DNA of 64,000 nt, taken from positions 1 to 64,000 of the forward strand of contig NZ_JABUBU010000011.1 of assembly GCF_019834675.1 (NCBI RefSeq), read 5' to 3'. A program made the translations under genes and the position numbers. Below the pieces are notes generated by a model. It saw only the letters and a program-made list of their open reading frames with translations, had not been told where the DNA came from and did no database searches. This document shows, one piece after another, positions 11,929-21,195 of this stretch (the first letter of the stretch is position 1; the number at the start of each line of letters is the position of its first letter). This stretch comes from Rhodococcoides corynebacterioides. GTDB taxonomy: Bacteria > Actinomycetota > Actinomycetes > Mycobacteriales > Mycobacteriaceae.

Positions 11929-12837
11929 TCAGGCGCCGGTGTCGGCGGCGACCAGGTCGGGTCGCGGGGACCCCGCCGTCTCCGCCATGAACTCCTCGAA
12001 CACGCGGTGGAAGCGGTCCGGGTAGTCCAGATGCGGGAAATGCCCGGCGCGCGGGAAGATCTCGACGCGTCCGGTGGGGAGCTCCGCGCGGGCGTTGTCG
12101 GTGTGCGAGAGCGGGATGATGGTGTCCCGCTCGCCCCAGACGAGCATCGCGTCGATGGTGGGGAAGCTCGCGAAGTGCGGAGTGGCGCACACGGTCTGGC
12201 CGTGGAAGCCGATCACGGACCGGGCCGTCGCCAGGAACGCGCGGCGGGTTCCGCGGTCCTCGATGCTGCCGAACGCGTCCCAGGCCTCCGCGGCGCTGGG
12301 GCTCATCACCGGCAGGCCCAGTTTGTCGAGGCCGCTCAGCGCGCGGTCGGTGATGCCGCGCAGCGCCCGGTTGACCATGAACGGCAGGACCAGCTCGCTG
12401 CCGGGGAGCGTTGCCGCCCGCAGGAGCGGACTGACCTCGGGACCGAGGCCGCCACTGGCCACCAGGACCATGCGCTCCACCAGTTCCGGGAACAGATACA
12501 GCGTCTGCATCGCGATGCCGCCGCCCAGCGAGTGCCCGACGAACGTGGCCGACTCGATGTCCAGCGACCGCAGGAGGTCTCGCACCGTCGCCGCATGGGC
12601 GCTGATCGAGTAGTCGCCCGCGGGCTTGTCGGACTCGCCGTGTCCGAGCAGATCGGGCGCGATGACGCGGTAGTGCTGCGACAGCCTCTCCACCTGGGGC
12701 GCCCAGTTGCGGTGGTTGCCCAGCAGCCCGTGGATCAGCACGACCACGGGGCCCGAGCCCACGTCGAGATAGCGCAGCGCGTCGCCGTGGACGACGAGCG
12801 TGTGCATCGTCGGATGCGCGGCTTCGAATTCCGCCAT
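11929..12837 (-). CDS. Alpha/beta-fold hydrolase
   Basis: A 302-residue alpha/beta hydrolase without a signal peptide, presumably cytoplasmic. The catalytic triad is visible: nucleophile Ser in GHSLGG, Asp in WGERD and His in AGHFPHLD. HGLLGNHRNW forms the oxyanion-hole segment. Such proteins act as esterases, epoxide hydrolases or C-C bond hydrolases; the sequence does not separate these. The ATG follows GGAGGG at the right distance. It converges on the MFS gene across a shared terminator, with no operon partner. Confidence 0.88.
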   Translation of the reverse strand: MAEFEAAHPTMHTLVVHGDALRYLDVGSGPVVVLIHGLLGNHRNWAPQVERLSQHYRVIAPDLLGHGESDKPAGDYSISAHAATVRDLLRSLDIESATFVGHSLGGGIAMQTLYLFPELVERMVLVASGGLGPEVSPLLRAATLPGSELVLPFMVNRALRGITDRALSGLDKLGLPVMSPSAAEAWDAFGSIEDRGTRRAFLATARSVIGFHGQTVCATPHFASFPTIDAMLVWGERDTIIPLSHTDNARAELPTGRVEIFPRAGHFPHLDYPDRFHRVFEEFMAETAGSPRPDLVAADTGA

Positions 12838-12994
12838 GAGTGTCCCTCCGTAGATCTGCCTTCAGTGTGCCCCGGCGGAGCGGTTCGGAGGGCGTTCCGG
12901 GGAAACGAGAAGTCCGACATTCCCGGGGGCAGAGCGTCATGGATCACAAGGCGTTTGCGACGCGAACGAATCGTCGCGTCGGGATCGGCGCAGG

Positions 12995-13471
12995 TCAGTG
13001 GGTCAGGACGATCTTCGCGGCCGTGACGATCGCCGCCACGAGCGCGAGGACGACGCCGGCGATCACGACGCGGAAGGACACCTCGCTGCCGCGCAACCGC
13101 TGCACGACGACGGGAATACCGGACACGCGCAGCGCGATCAGACCCACCGACAGGGCCTGCGCGAGCGCCGCGGAGACCAGGTCCGTGGTGGCCAGCGCCA
13201 GCAGGGCGGCGGGCACCGCGGCGGACGACGCGATGGGGACGGCGTCGCGCAGTTCCTCCAGCACGTGACGACGGTCCGCGCGGATCGCGCTCGCCGCGAC
13301 CGTGTCGGCGAAGATATGGGCGAGGAACGTCGAGACCCCCGTCCCCAGCACGAGGAGCGCGGCCGTACCGTCCTCGACGTAGCCCAGCGGGGACGCCGCG
13401 GCCGCCGCCAGCACCAGCACGTTGCCGTACACGTAGGCGGACAGTCGCCGCGCCGCCCGCTCCGGCGACAT
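12995..13471 (-). CDS. Small integral membrane protein, unknown function
   Basis: A 158-residue hydrophobic protein with about four or five predicted helices. An Arg-rich N-terminus (MSPERAARRLSAYVYG) precedes the first helix, and the segment FLAHIFADTV contains a His and an Asp inside a membrane stretch. I do not recognise a family with certainty; VIT1/DUF-type small membrane proteins are possible. The ATG at 13471 is preceded by a GGGGGA ribosome binding site; an in-frame ATG at 13534 would add 21 residues without one. It is divergent from the DUF2797 gene, with 91 bases between them. Confidence 0.7.
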   Translation of the reverse strand: MSPERAARRLSAYVYGNVLVLAAAAASPLGYVEDGTAALLVLGTGVSTFLAHIFADTVAASAIRADRRHVLEELRDAVPIASSAAVPAALLALATTDLVSAALAQALSVGLIALRVSGIPVVVQRLRGSEVSFRVVIAGVVLALVAAIVTAAKIVLTH

Positions 13472-13562
13472 GGTTCCCCCGTGCCGAGTGGTGAGGCGTC
13501 GACGGGCGGACCGGACGAGGGACGGCAGCGGCATCGCCGAATCATGACAGGGGAGCACACAC

Positions 13563-14474
13563 ATGGATCGGCACGTCGTCCGCGGAGTGCAGTGGCCGGG
13601 GCCGCGGCTCGCGCTCACGAACGTCCGGACGGGCGAGACGACCACCCGCGACGTCCTCGGCTCGCTGCGCTACCGCGCGATCGACGACGCCGGAATCGTG
13701 TGGTGCATCGGCCGGCGTGACGACGACGGCCGCGCGACCGCCTGCCCGCGCGGGAACCGGGCGTCGTCCGGCGTCCACTGCGCCGACTGCGCCGCCGCCG
13801 ATCCGTACCGCTTCGTCCACATCGTCCACCGGCAGAACTTCCTGTCGAAGTCCCTCGAACGCGTTGTGCTGCAACCGCACTGGCTGTACGTGGCCACGTT
13901 CGCCGGTGGCGAGACCAAGGTGGGAACCGCGGCGGATCCGCGCAAGAGTGCCCGACTGCTCGAGCAGGGCGCCCTGGTCGGGCGCTACGTCGCCCGTGCC
14001 GTCGACGGCCGCGTGGTGCGCATCCTCGAGGACGCCGCGACCGACGTCGCCGGGCTGCGGCAGGCCGTGCGCGCCTCGGCCAAGGCGGCCGGGCTCGCGC
14101 GACCCGTCCACCTCGCCGCCCTGGACGCCGCCAACGCCGACGCGGCGTCGTTCGCCCGCGAGATGTTGGGGGAGTTGTCCGCCGATCCCTCCTCCGACGT
14201 GGCCGACGACAGTTTCGCCGTGGTCGACGAACGGTGGGAGGCGCCGACGCGGGACGACGTGTTCGCCGGGCGACGCACGTCGTACCCCCTCGATCCGGGC
14301 GTCGGGACGCACGGGCTGGACGTGCGATGGGGCGTCGGGTCGGCGGTGGGCGCGGAGGTCGCCGCCGATCCCGGCACGGTGTACGTCGCCGACCTGTCCC
14401 GTCTGCGGGGCCGTCGCATCGAGTTCGGTGACTACGACACGGCGTTGCCCGCGGTGCAGGAAGCGCTGTTCTGA
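13563..14474 (+). CDS. DUF2797-family protein
   Basis: A 303-residue protein resembling the DUF2797 family of actinobacteria and archaea, whose function is unknown. It has a Cys-rich N-terminal part (single Cys near residue 48, then ACPRGN and HCADC) that may bind zinc. A central stretch, LYVATFAGGETKVGTA and later RLLEQGAL, recalls GIY-YIG-like folds, although a nuclease role is not demonstrated. The C-terminal third is less conserved. The ATG at 13563 lies in a 91-base gap divergent from a membrane protein gene. A 50-codon reading frame and a strong terminator follow. Confidence 0.65.
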   Translation: MDRHVVRGVQWPGPRLALTNVRTGETTTRDVLGSLRYRAIDDAGIVWCIGRRDDDGRATACPRGNRASSGVHCADCAAADPYRFVHIVHRQNFLSKSLERVVLQPHWLYVATFAGGETKVGTAADPRKSARLLEQGALVGRYVARAVDGRVVRILEDAATDVAGLRQAVRASAKAAGLARPVHLAALDAANADAASFAREMLGELSADPSSDVADDSFAVVDERWEAPTRDDVFAGRRTSYPLDPGVGTHGLDVRWGVGSAVGAEVAADPGTVYVADLSRLRGRRIEFGDYDTALPAVQEALF

Positions 14475-14513
14475 CGGCCGTTTCGGGTTCGCCCGTCCGG
14501 GCACTCGAGTGCC

Positions 14514-14666
14514 ATGCCGATGTATCGAATCCGGGACACTTCCACCGACGACGTGCTGGCCACCGCGGTCCACGAGGACGTCTCCACCGCCGAGGCGTGG
14601 GCGGCCGTCGTGGTGAGCGACGCCGATCCCGCGCCGGTGACGTGGGTGCTGGAACGGGACCAGTGA
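14514..14666 (+). CDS. Small hypothetical protein, 50 residues
   Basis: A 50-codon reading frame starting MPMYRIRDTSTDDVLATAV and ending VLERDQ, 39 bases after the DUF2797 gene and directly before a strong terminator. Third-position GC bias matches neighbouring genes, and the product is acidic and soluble. Position before the terminator and codon use argue that it is real, but there is no clear ribosome binding site and I recognise no family. A second in-frame ATG lies two codons further on. Confidence 0.5.
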   Translation: MPMYRIRDTSTDDVLATAVHEDVSTAEAWAAVVVSDADPAPVTWVLERDQ

Positions 14667-14668
14667 TG

Positions 14669-14705
14669 CGTCGAGGCCCCGCACATGCAGTGCGGGGCCT
14701 CGACG
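14669..14705. terminator. Terminator shared by the small ORF and tRNA-Ser
   Basis: A perfect 15-bp stem, CGTCGAGGCCCCGCA with TGCGGGGCCTCGACG, has a 7-base loop. It follows the small reading frame on the plus strand and directly abuts the encoded CCA end of tRNA-Ser on the minus strand. Confidence 0.88.
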
Positions 14706-14793
14706 TGGCGGAGGATAGGGGATTTGAACCCCTGAGGGCGTTAACCCAACCCGCGTTCCAGGCGAGCGCCATAGGCCACTAGGCGAATCCTCC
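14706..14793 (-). tRNA. tRNA-Ser(GGA)
   Basis: The minus strand begins GGAGGATTCGCC and ends with CCTCC, discriminator G and an encoded CCA (14708-14706). The anticodon loop is CTGGAAC on a 5-bp stem CTCGC/GCGGG, giving anticodon GGA. The long variable arm and the T arm (AGGGGTTCAAATCCCCT) fit a class II tRNA-Ser, and the 7-bp acceptor stem GGAGGAT/ATCCTCC is complete. Confidence 0.97.
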
Positions 14794-14800
14794 GTGGGCC

Positions 14801-14831
14801 ACCATACCGGCGGCACCCCGGTCGGAGCCAA
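14801..14831 (-). promoter_or_regulatory. tRNA-Ser promoter
   Basis: On the minus strand TTGGCT (14831-14826) and TATGGT (14806-14801) are separated by 19 bases. TATGGT lies 7 bases before the mature 5' end of tRNA-Ser, so the primary transcript may carry almost no leader. Confidence 0.5.
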
Positions 14832-14850
14832 TCGGGCCCGCGACCACGGG

Positions 14851-16303
<1,453 letters not shown>

Positions 16304-16336
16304 TCGTTCGGCTGGGGCTGCGCAGCGCGCCTCGAC

Positions 16337-16561
16337 TTGCGCAGGTTCCGGTCACGTGCGCGGGTTGCAACCGGTGAGGGTTGCGGGAACCTGAGCAGGT
16401 GGCGCGGTTCCGGCAGTTGCGCAGGTTCTGGTCAGGCGCGCAGGTTGCAACCGGTGAGGGTGGCGGAAACCTGAGCAGATGGCGCGGTTCCGGCAGTTGC
16501 GCAGGTTCTGGTCAGGCGCGCAGGTTGCAACCGGTGAGGGTGGCGGAAACCTGAGCAGGTG
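16337..16561. repeat. 80-bp tandem array of a palindromic repeat, about 2.8 copies
   Basis: Copies start at 16337, 16417 and 16497, exactly 80 bases apart; the last is cut after about 65 bases. Each contains GCAGGTTC near the start, GGTTGCAACCGGTGAGG in the middle and AACCTGAGCAGGT near the end, so the ends can pair and the centre GGTTGCAACC is itself palindromic. Copies 2 and 3 differ at one base over 65. The spacer GGCGCGGTTCCGGCAG separates units. This array fills most of the 340-base gap before the DUF559 gene. Confidence 0.95.
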
Positions 16562-16643
16562 TCGCCGCTCAGTGGGTGTGGACAACTCCGAGCCCTGTGG
16601 ATGACGGCCTCGTCGCCGTCCGTCAGCCCGTCATGCTGCTCGA

Positions 16644-17555
16644 ATGAGTGCACAGCCCGAGTTCACCTCGGACGAGAACGACCTTCTGCTGACCCGGCGT
16701 GCTCTCCTCCGCCGTGGGGTGACGGACGCGGAGATTCGAACCGCCAAGCGGGGCGGCACGATCGTTCCGATCAGGCGCGGGTGCTTCGCCGAGACGGTGC
16801 AGATCACTGCTGCCACTTCGGAGGAGCGGCACCTACTCCTGGCTCGTGCGGCACTCGACGCGGCCTCGTCGGGTCTGGTTCTGAGTCACCAGTCCGCCGC
16901 CCTGGCCTGGGGATTCGATCTCTGGCGGGGCGCGTCCGAGCTCGTGCACCTCACCACCGATCGTTCGACCGGCGGACGGGTCGACCGTATGCGACACGTG
17001 CACGCGCATCTGCTGGACGCGGTGGACGTCACGGAGCGGCTCGGACTCCCGATCACGACGGCGGCACGCACTATCGCCGACCTTGCGTGCGCCCTACCGT
17101 TCGACGAGGCGGTCTGCGTGGGGGATTCGGCACTGCGCTCTCAGCTGGCCACACCCGAACTGCTGGCAGCAGCGCTTGCACGCTGCGGTCGTCGTCGGGG
17201 AACCGCCAAGGCGCGACGGGTTCTGTCCTTCCTCGACGGCCGCAGCGAGAGTGTCGGTGAATCCCGCAGCCGCGTGTACTTCGACCGGTTCGACGTCCCG
17301 GCTCCGGACCCGCAGGTCGAGATCGTGGTCGACGGGAAGACCTACCGCGTCGACTTTCTGTGGGACGGGATCGTGGGTGAGTTCGACGGGCTGAGCAAGT
17401 ACGCCGGCGACCAGGGTGGTGACGCCGTGGTCCGCGAGAAGCTGCGCGAGGACGCGCTCCGGGCCGCGGGATACGTGGTGATCCGCTGGACTTGGGCGGA
17501 CCTCGCGGACGGCCGGCTGGCACGACGGGTCCTCGCTGCTCTGGTCGGTCGGTGA
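16644..17555 (+). CDS. AbiEi/DUF559 nuclease-like protein
   Basis: A 303-residue protein of the actinobacterial group annotated as type IV toxin-antitoxin AbiEi-domain or DUF559 proteins. The N-terminal part (about 10-90) looks like the AbiEi winged-helix domain (LLTRRALLRRGVTDAEIR). The C-terminal part (about 200-290) resembles Vsr/DUF559 PD-(D/E)XK nucleases: Glu206, Asp237 in YRVDF, Glu246-Phe-Asp and Lys252 in GEFDGLSKY, then EKLREDALRAAGYVVIRWTW. No cognate AbiEii-type toxin gene is adjacent. The gene is alone and flanked on both sides by arrays of the same palindromic repeat at the same 80-base period. No ribosome binding site is evident. Its biological role is unknown; a nuclease acting on the repeats is only a hypothesis. 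Confidence 0.8.
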   Translation: MSAQPEFTSDENDLLLTRRALLRRGVTDAEIRTAKRGGTIVPIRRGCFAETVQITAATSEERHLLLARAALDAASSGLVLSHQSAALAWGFDLWRGASELVHLTTDRSTGGRVDRMRHVHAHLLDAVDVTERLGLPITTAARTIADLACALPFDEAVCVGDSALRSQLATPELLAAALARCGRRRGTAKARRVLSFLDGRSESVGESRSRVYFDRFDVPAPDPQVEIVVDGKTYRVDFLWDGIVGEFDGLSKYAGDQGGDAVVREKLREDALRAAGYVVIRWTWADLADGRLARRVLAALVGR

Positions 17556-17563
17556 CGGGTAGT

Positions 17564-17709
17564 ACCTGCGCAGGTTCTGGTCACCTGCACGGGTTGCAAC
17601 CGGTGAGGATGGCGGAAACCTGAGCGGGTGGGGGTTGTCGGCCACCTGCTCAGGTTCTGGTCACCTGCACGGGTTGCAACCGGTGAGGATGGCGGGAACC
17701 TGAGCACCC
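17564..17709. repeat. Two-copy array of the palindromic repeat, 80-bp period
   Basis: Copies start at 17564 and 17644, again 80 bases apart, with the same core GGTTGCAACCGGTGAGG and ends ACCTGCGCAGGTT and AACCTGAGC. They begin 9 bases after the DUF559 stop and end 26 bases before the HhH-GPD start. The 14-base spacer differs from that of the upstream array, so the period is conserved while spacer sequence is not. Confidence 0.93.
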
Positions 17710-17735
17710 GGCACCCCCGTGCCACACTGGACCCC

Positions 17736-18320
17736 ATGGCCAGGACCCTCCATCTGGTCGGCGACCCGGACGCCGACGCACTGCTCGCCTCGGACCCGCT
17801 CGCCCTGCTGATCGGGATGTTGCTCGACCAGCAGGTGCCGATGGAGTCGGCGTTCGCGGGACCGAAGAAGCTGGTCGATCGGATCGGGTCTCTCGACGTG
17901 CACACCATCGCCGAGATGCCGGAGGACACGTTCCTCGAGTACTGCAGCACCACGCCGGCGGTGCATCGCTTCCCCGGCTCCATGGGGAAGCGGATCCAGG
18001 CGTTGTGCGCGTACATCGTCGACGAGTGGGGCGGTCGCGCCGACGCCATCTGGACCGACGGCGAGCCCAACGGCAAGGAAGTTCTGAAGCGGCTCACAGC
18101 GCTGCCGGGATACGGCGACCAGAAGGCACGGATCTTCCTGGCGTTGCTGGGCAAGCAGATGGGCGTCGAGCCGGCCGGGTGGCGCGAGGCCGCCGGTGCC
18201 TACGGCGAGGACGGGTCGAGGCGGTCCATCGCCGACGTGGTCGACGCGGAGTCGCTCGGGCAGGTCCGCGAGTTCAAGAAGGCCGCGAAGAAGGCGGCCA
18301 AGGAGAGCGCCGGCTCGTAG
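17736..18320 (+). CDS. HhH-GPD-type base-excision repair family protein
   Basis: A 194-residue protein of the HhH-GPD superfamily, which includes DNA glycosylases of base-excision repair. LLIGMLLDQQVPMESAF resembles the N-terminal glycosylase helix, and LPGYGDQKARIFLALLG is the helix-hairpin-helix element. The Fe-S cluster of Nth/MutY is absent. The tail is Lys- and Ala-rich. Actinobacterial relatives are uncharacterised, so enzymatic activity and lesion are unknown. It begins 26 bases after the repeat array and lies 38 bases before dnaX, which appears to have its own promoter. Confidence 0.75.
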   Translation: MARTLHLVGDPDADALLASDPLALLIGMLLDQQVPMESAFAGPKKLVDRIGSLDVHTIAEMPEDTFLEYCSTTPAVHRFPGSMGKRIQALCAYIVDEWGGRADAIWTDGEPNGKEVLKRLTALPGYGDQKARIFLALLGKQMGVEPAGWREAAGAYGEDGSRRSIADVVDAESLGQVREFKKAAKKAAKESAGS

Positions 18321-18358
18321 ATTCTCGACTGTCGGACGACGTCGGTAGTCTCCTCGAC

Positions 18359-20563
18359 GTGGCCTTGTACCGGAAGTACCGTCCTGCGTCGTTCGCGGAA
18401 GTGGTGGGCCAGGAGCACGTCACCGAGCCGCTGTCGGTCGCGCTGGACTCCGGCCGCATCAACCATGCCTACCTGTTCTCCGGCCCGCGCGGGTGCGGCA
18501 AGACGTCGTCGGCGCGCATTCTCGCCCGGTCGCTCAACTGCGTGCAGGGCCCGACGTCGACGCCGTGCGGTGTCTGCTCCTCGTGCGTGGCCCTGGCGCC
18601 CGGTGGTCCCGGCAACCTGGACGTGATCGAGCTCGACGCCGCCAGTCACGGCGGTGTCGACGACACCCGGGAACTGCGGGATCGGGCGTTCTACGCCCCG
18701 GCCGAGTCGCGGTACCGCGTCTTCATCGTGGACGAGGCGCACATGGTCACCACGGCGGGATTCAACGCGCTGCTCAAGATCGTCGAGGAGCCGCCCGCGC
18801 ACCTGATCTTCGTCTTCGCCACCACGGAGCCGGAGAAGGTGTTGCCGACCATTCGCAGTCGCACGCACCACTATCCGTTCCGCTTGCTTCCGCCTGTCGC
18901 GATGCGCGGGTTGATGGAGCGCATCTGCGCCGAAGAGAACGTGACGGTCCAGGATGCGGTGTATCCGTTGGTCATTCGGGCCGGCGGGGGGTCGCCGCGT
19001 GACACCCTCAGCGTGCTCGACCAGTTGCTGGCCGGCGCGGGGGACGAGGGTGTCCAATACTCCCGCGCCCTGATGTTGCTCGGCGTCACCGATGTCGCGC
19101 TGATCGACGAAGCGGTCGACGCCCTGGCGGCGCAGGACGGTGCCGCGCTGTTCGGAACCGTGGAGAAGGTCATGGACGCCGGCCACGATCCGCGCCGCTT
19201 CGCCGTCGATCTGCTCGATCGCTTCCGCGACCTGATCCTCATGCGCGCGGTGCCCGACGCCGGGGAGCGCGGACTCGTCGACGCCCCCGCCGACATGATC
19301 GAGCGGATGCGGGACGAGGCCGAGCGCATCGGCCCCGCCACACTGGCTCGGTACGCCGAGACGGTGCACGCCGGCCTGGGCGAGATGCGGGGTGCCACGG
19401 CGCCGAGGTTGCTGCTCGAGGTCATGTGCGCTCGCATGCTGCTGCCGGCGGCGTCCGACGCGGAAAGTGCTGTGCTGCACCGTATCGAACGGTTGGAACG
19501 ACGTCTCGACGTCAGCCTCCCGGTCGGCGAGCAGGCTGCGGTGGACGCCGAGCACCGGCAGGACCGCGCGGCGGCCGAGGCTCCGCGTGCCGACGCCCCG
19601 CGCGCCGCGGCCGCGACGGAGGCCGCGCCGCGATTCGTCCGGCCGTCCGAGCGGGCAGCCGCAGCACCCCCCACACCGGAGCAGCCGCGTCAGGAACCCC
19701 CTACCTCGGAGCCGCCGCGCCAGGAACCCCCTGCACCGGAGCCGCCGCGCCAGGATCCCCCGGCACCGGAGCCGCCGCGCCAGAACCCCCCTGCCCCGGA
19801 GCCGCCACGCCAGGAACCCCCGGAGCCGACTCGGGAAGCCCCGGCCGATCCGGTTCCCGCCCCGACCCCGGAGCCGGAACCCGCCGCCGCTCCCGAGTAC
19901 GCGCACGAACCCGAACCCGCGACCGAACCGGATCCGGAGCCGATCGCGGCATCGGGCCCGGACGCCGCGGACATCCGCGCTGTCTGGTCGGAGGTGCGCA
20001 CCAAGGTGCGGGAGCGGAGTCGGACGGTCGAGGTGATGCTGTCCGGCGCCACCGTTCGCGCGGTTACCGACGGCACGCTCGTCCTCGCCCACGATTCGGC
20101 CCCGCTGGCGAAGCGACTGGTCGAGCCGCGGAACGCCGCGGTGATCGTCGATGCGCTGCGCGACGTGTTCGGGGTCGAGTGGACGGTGCAGTGCGAGGTG
20201 GGCGGTGCTGCCGCTGCCCCGGCACCCGCCGCGGCTCCCGCGGCCGCGCCGAAGGAGCGTCCGGCACCGCCCCGGTTCTCGCGCCCGTCCCGGTCGACCC
20301 CGCCGCCCGCGCCCTCGAGCGCATCCCCGGACGGCCGCGACGGGTCCGACGACATCCCACCGCCTCCAGAGGAGCCGGACTATCCGGATCCGGGGTACGA
20401 CTCCTACGACGGCCCTCCGCCCCCGGAAAGTCCGGAGGAGCAGGAGGAGATGATGAAGCAGGCCAAGGAGCCGGTGGATCCTGCGACGCGTCGTGACCCC
20501 GACGAGGTGGCCCTGGAACTGCTGCAGACCGAGCTGGGCGCGACGCCGATCAAGGAGGTCTAG
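18359..20563 (+). CDS. dnaX: DNA polymerase III subunit gamma/tau
   Basis: A 734-residue clamp-loader ATPase. Walker A is GPRGCGKTS (about residues 41-50), followed by the four-Cys zinc module (CVQGPTSTPCGVCSSC, about 61-76), Walker B VDEAHM and sensor 1 around FATTEPEK. After the clamp-loader domains comes a Pro-rich linker of repeated PPRQEPPAPE units (about 440-520), a conserved tau-like domain (about 540-620) and an acidic Pro-rich tail. The GTG start has no ribosome binding site, but TAGTCT lies 7 bases upstream, so the mRNA may be leaderless. The stop codon overlaps that of the convergent response regulator by 3 bases within CTAG. Confidence 0.96.
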   Translation: MALYRKYRPASFAEVVGQEHVTEPLSVALDSGRINHAYLFSGPRGCGKTSSARILARSLNCVQGPTSTPCGVCSSCVALAPGGPGNLDVIELDAASHGGVDDTRELRDRAFYAPAESRYRVFIVDEAHMVTTAGFNALLKIVEEPPAHLIFVFATTEPEKVLPTIRSRTHHYPFRLLPPVAMRGLMERICAEENVTVQDAVYPLVIRAGGGSPRDTLSVLDQLLAGAGDEGVQYSRALMLLGVTDVALIDEAVDALAAQDGAALFGTVEKVMDAGHDPRRFAVDLLDRFRDLILMRAVPDAGERGLVDAPADMIERMRDEAERIGPATLARYAETVHAGLGEMRGATAPRLLLEVMCARMLLPAASDAESAVLHRIERLERRLDVSLPVGEQAAVDAEHRQDRAAAEAPRADAPRAAAATEAAPRFVRPSERAAAAPPTPEQPRQEPPTSEPPRQEPPAPEPPRQDPPAPEPPRQNPPAPEPPRQEPPEPTREAPADPVPAPTPEPEPAAAPEYAHEPEPATEPDPEPIAASGPDAADIRAVWSEVRTKVRERSRTVEVMLSGATVRAVTDGTLVLAHDSAPLAKRLVEPRNAAVIVDALRDVFGVEWTVQCEVGGAAAAPAPAAAPAAAPKERPAPPRFSRPSRSTPPPAPSSASPDGRDGSDDIPPPPEEPDYPDPGYDSYDGPPPPESPEEQEEMMKQAKEPVDPATRRDPDEVALELLQTELGATPIKEV

Positions 20564-21195
20564 AGGCCGGCCTCGGCGGCGGCGATGGCGGCCTGCACGC
20601 GGGACTCCAGTCCGAGTTTGGCCAGTACGCGCGACACGTGGGTCTTCACCGTCGCCCCGCTGACCTGCAGCGCCGTCGACAGTTCGTGGTTGGACAGACC
20701 CTGGCCCAACAGGTGGAGCACGTCGCGTTCGCGGGGCGTGAGGTCGTCGTATCCCGCCGGTGCGGTCGTCGAACGGGGGCTGCTGACGAACCGCTCGATC
20801 ACCGCCCGGGTGGCACCGGGCCCGAGGGCACCGTCTCCCGCCGCGACGCTGCGCACGGCGCCGAGCAATTCGTCGGCCGACGCCGTCTTGAGCAGAAATC
20901 CCGAGGCGCCGGCGTGCAAGGACGCGAAGACGTAGTCGTCCACGTCGAACGTGGTGAGCACCAGGACTCGACTCGGCGTCGTCTCGACGATGTGCCGGGT
21001 CGCCTCGATGCCGTCCATCCCCGGCATCCGAATGTCCATGAGCACCACGTCGGGACGATGCGTCCGGGCGACGGTGACCGCCGACGCGCCGTTCTCGGCC
21101 TCGGCGACCACCTCGATGTCGTCGTGCCCATCCAGCAGCATGCCAAGACCGGCGCGGATCGCGGCGTGGTCGTCCGCCACCACCACCGTGATCAC
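20560..21195 (-). CDS. NarL/FixJ-family response regulator
   Basis: A 211-residue regulator with a receiver domain (phosphoacceptor Asp54 in VLMDIRMPG, acidic pair ADDH near residue 8) and a LuxR-type helix-turn-helix output domain (LTPRERDVLHLLGQGLSNHE, then VSGATVKTHVSRVLAKL). The GTG start at 21195 overlaps the stop of the upstream sensor kinase as GTGA, so both are translated together as a cognate pair. The receptor's stimulus and target promoters are not evident. The gene ends tail-to-tail with dnaX, sharing bases of the two stop codons. Confidence 0.92.
   Translation of the reverse strand: MITVVVADDHAAIRAGLGMLLDGHDDIEVVAEAENGASAVTVARTHRPDVVLMDIRMPGMDGIEATRHIVETTPSRVLVLTTFDVDDYVFASLHAGASGFLLKTASADELLGAVRSVAAGDGALGPGATRAVIERFVSSPRSTTAPAGYDDLTPRERDVLHLLGQGLSNHELSTALQVSGATVKTHVSRVLAKLGLESRVQAAIAAAEAGL

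Noticed and set aside
14706..14793. tRNA-Ser as an integration site for a mobile element
   Set aside because: No integrase and no duplicated 3' tRNA end were found in the flanking sequence.
16337..17709. CRISPR array
   Set aside because: The 80-base units are near-identical throughout, spacers are 14-16 bases and not diverse, and no cas genes occur.
19680..19830. Tandem repeat element inside dnaX
   Set aside because: It is the in-frame Pro-rich linker of the tau subunit (PPRQEPPAPE-type units), a common feature of actinobacterial DnaX.
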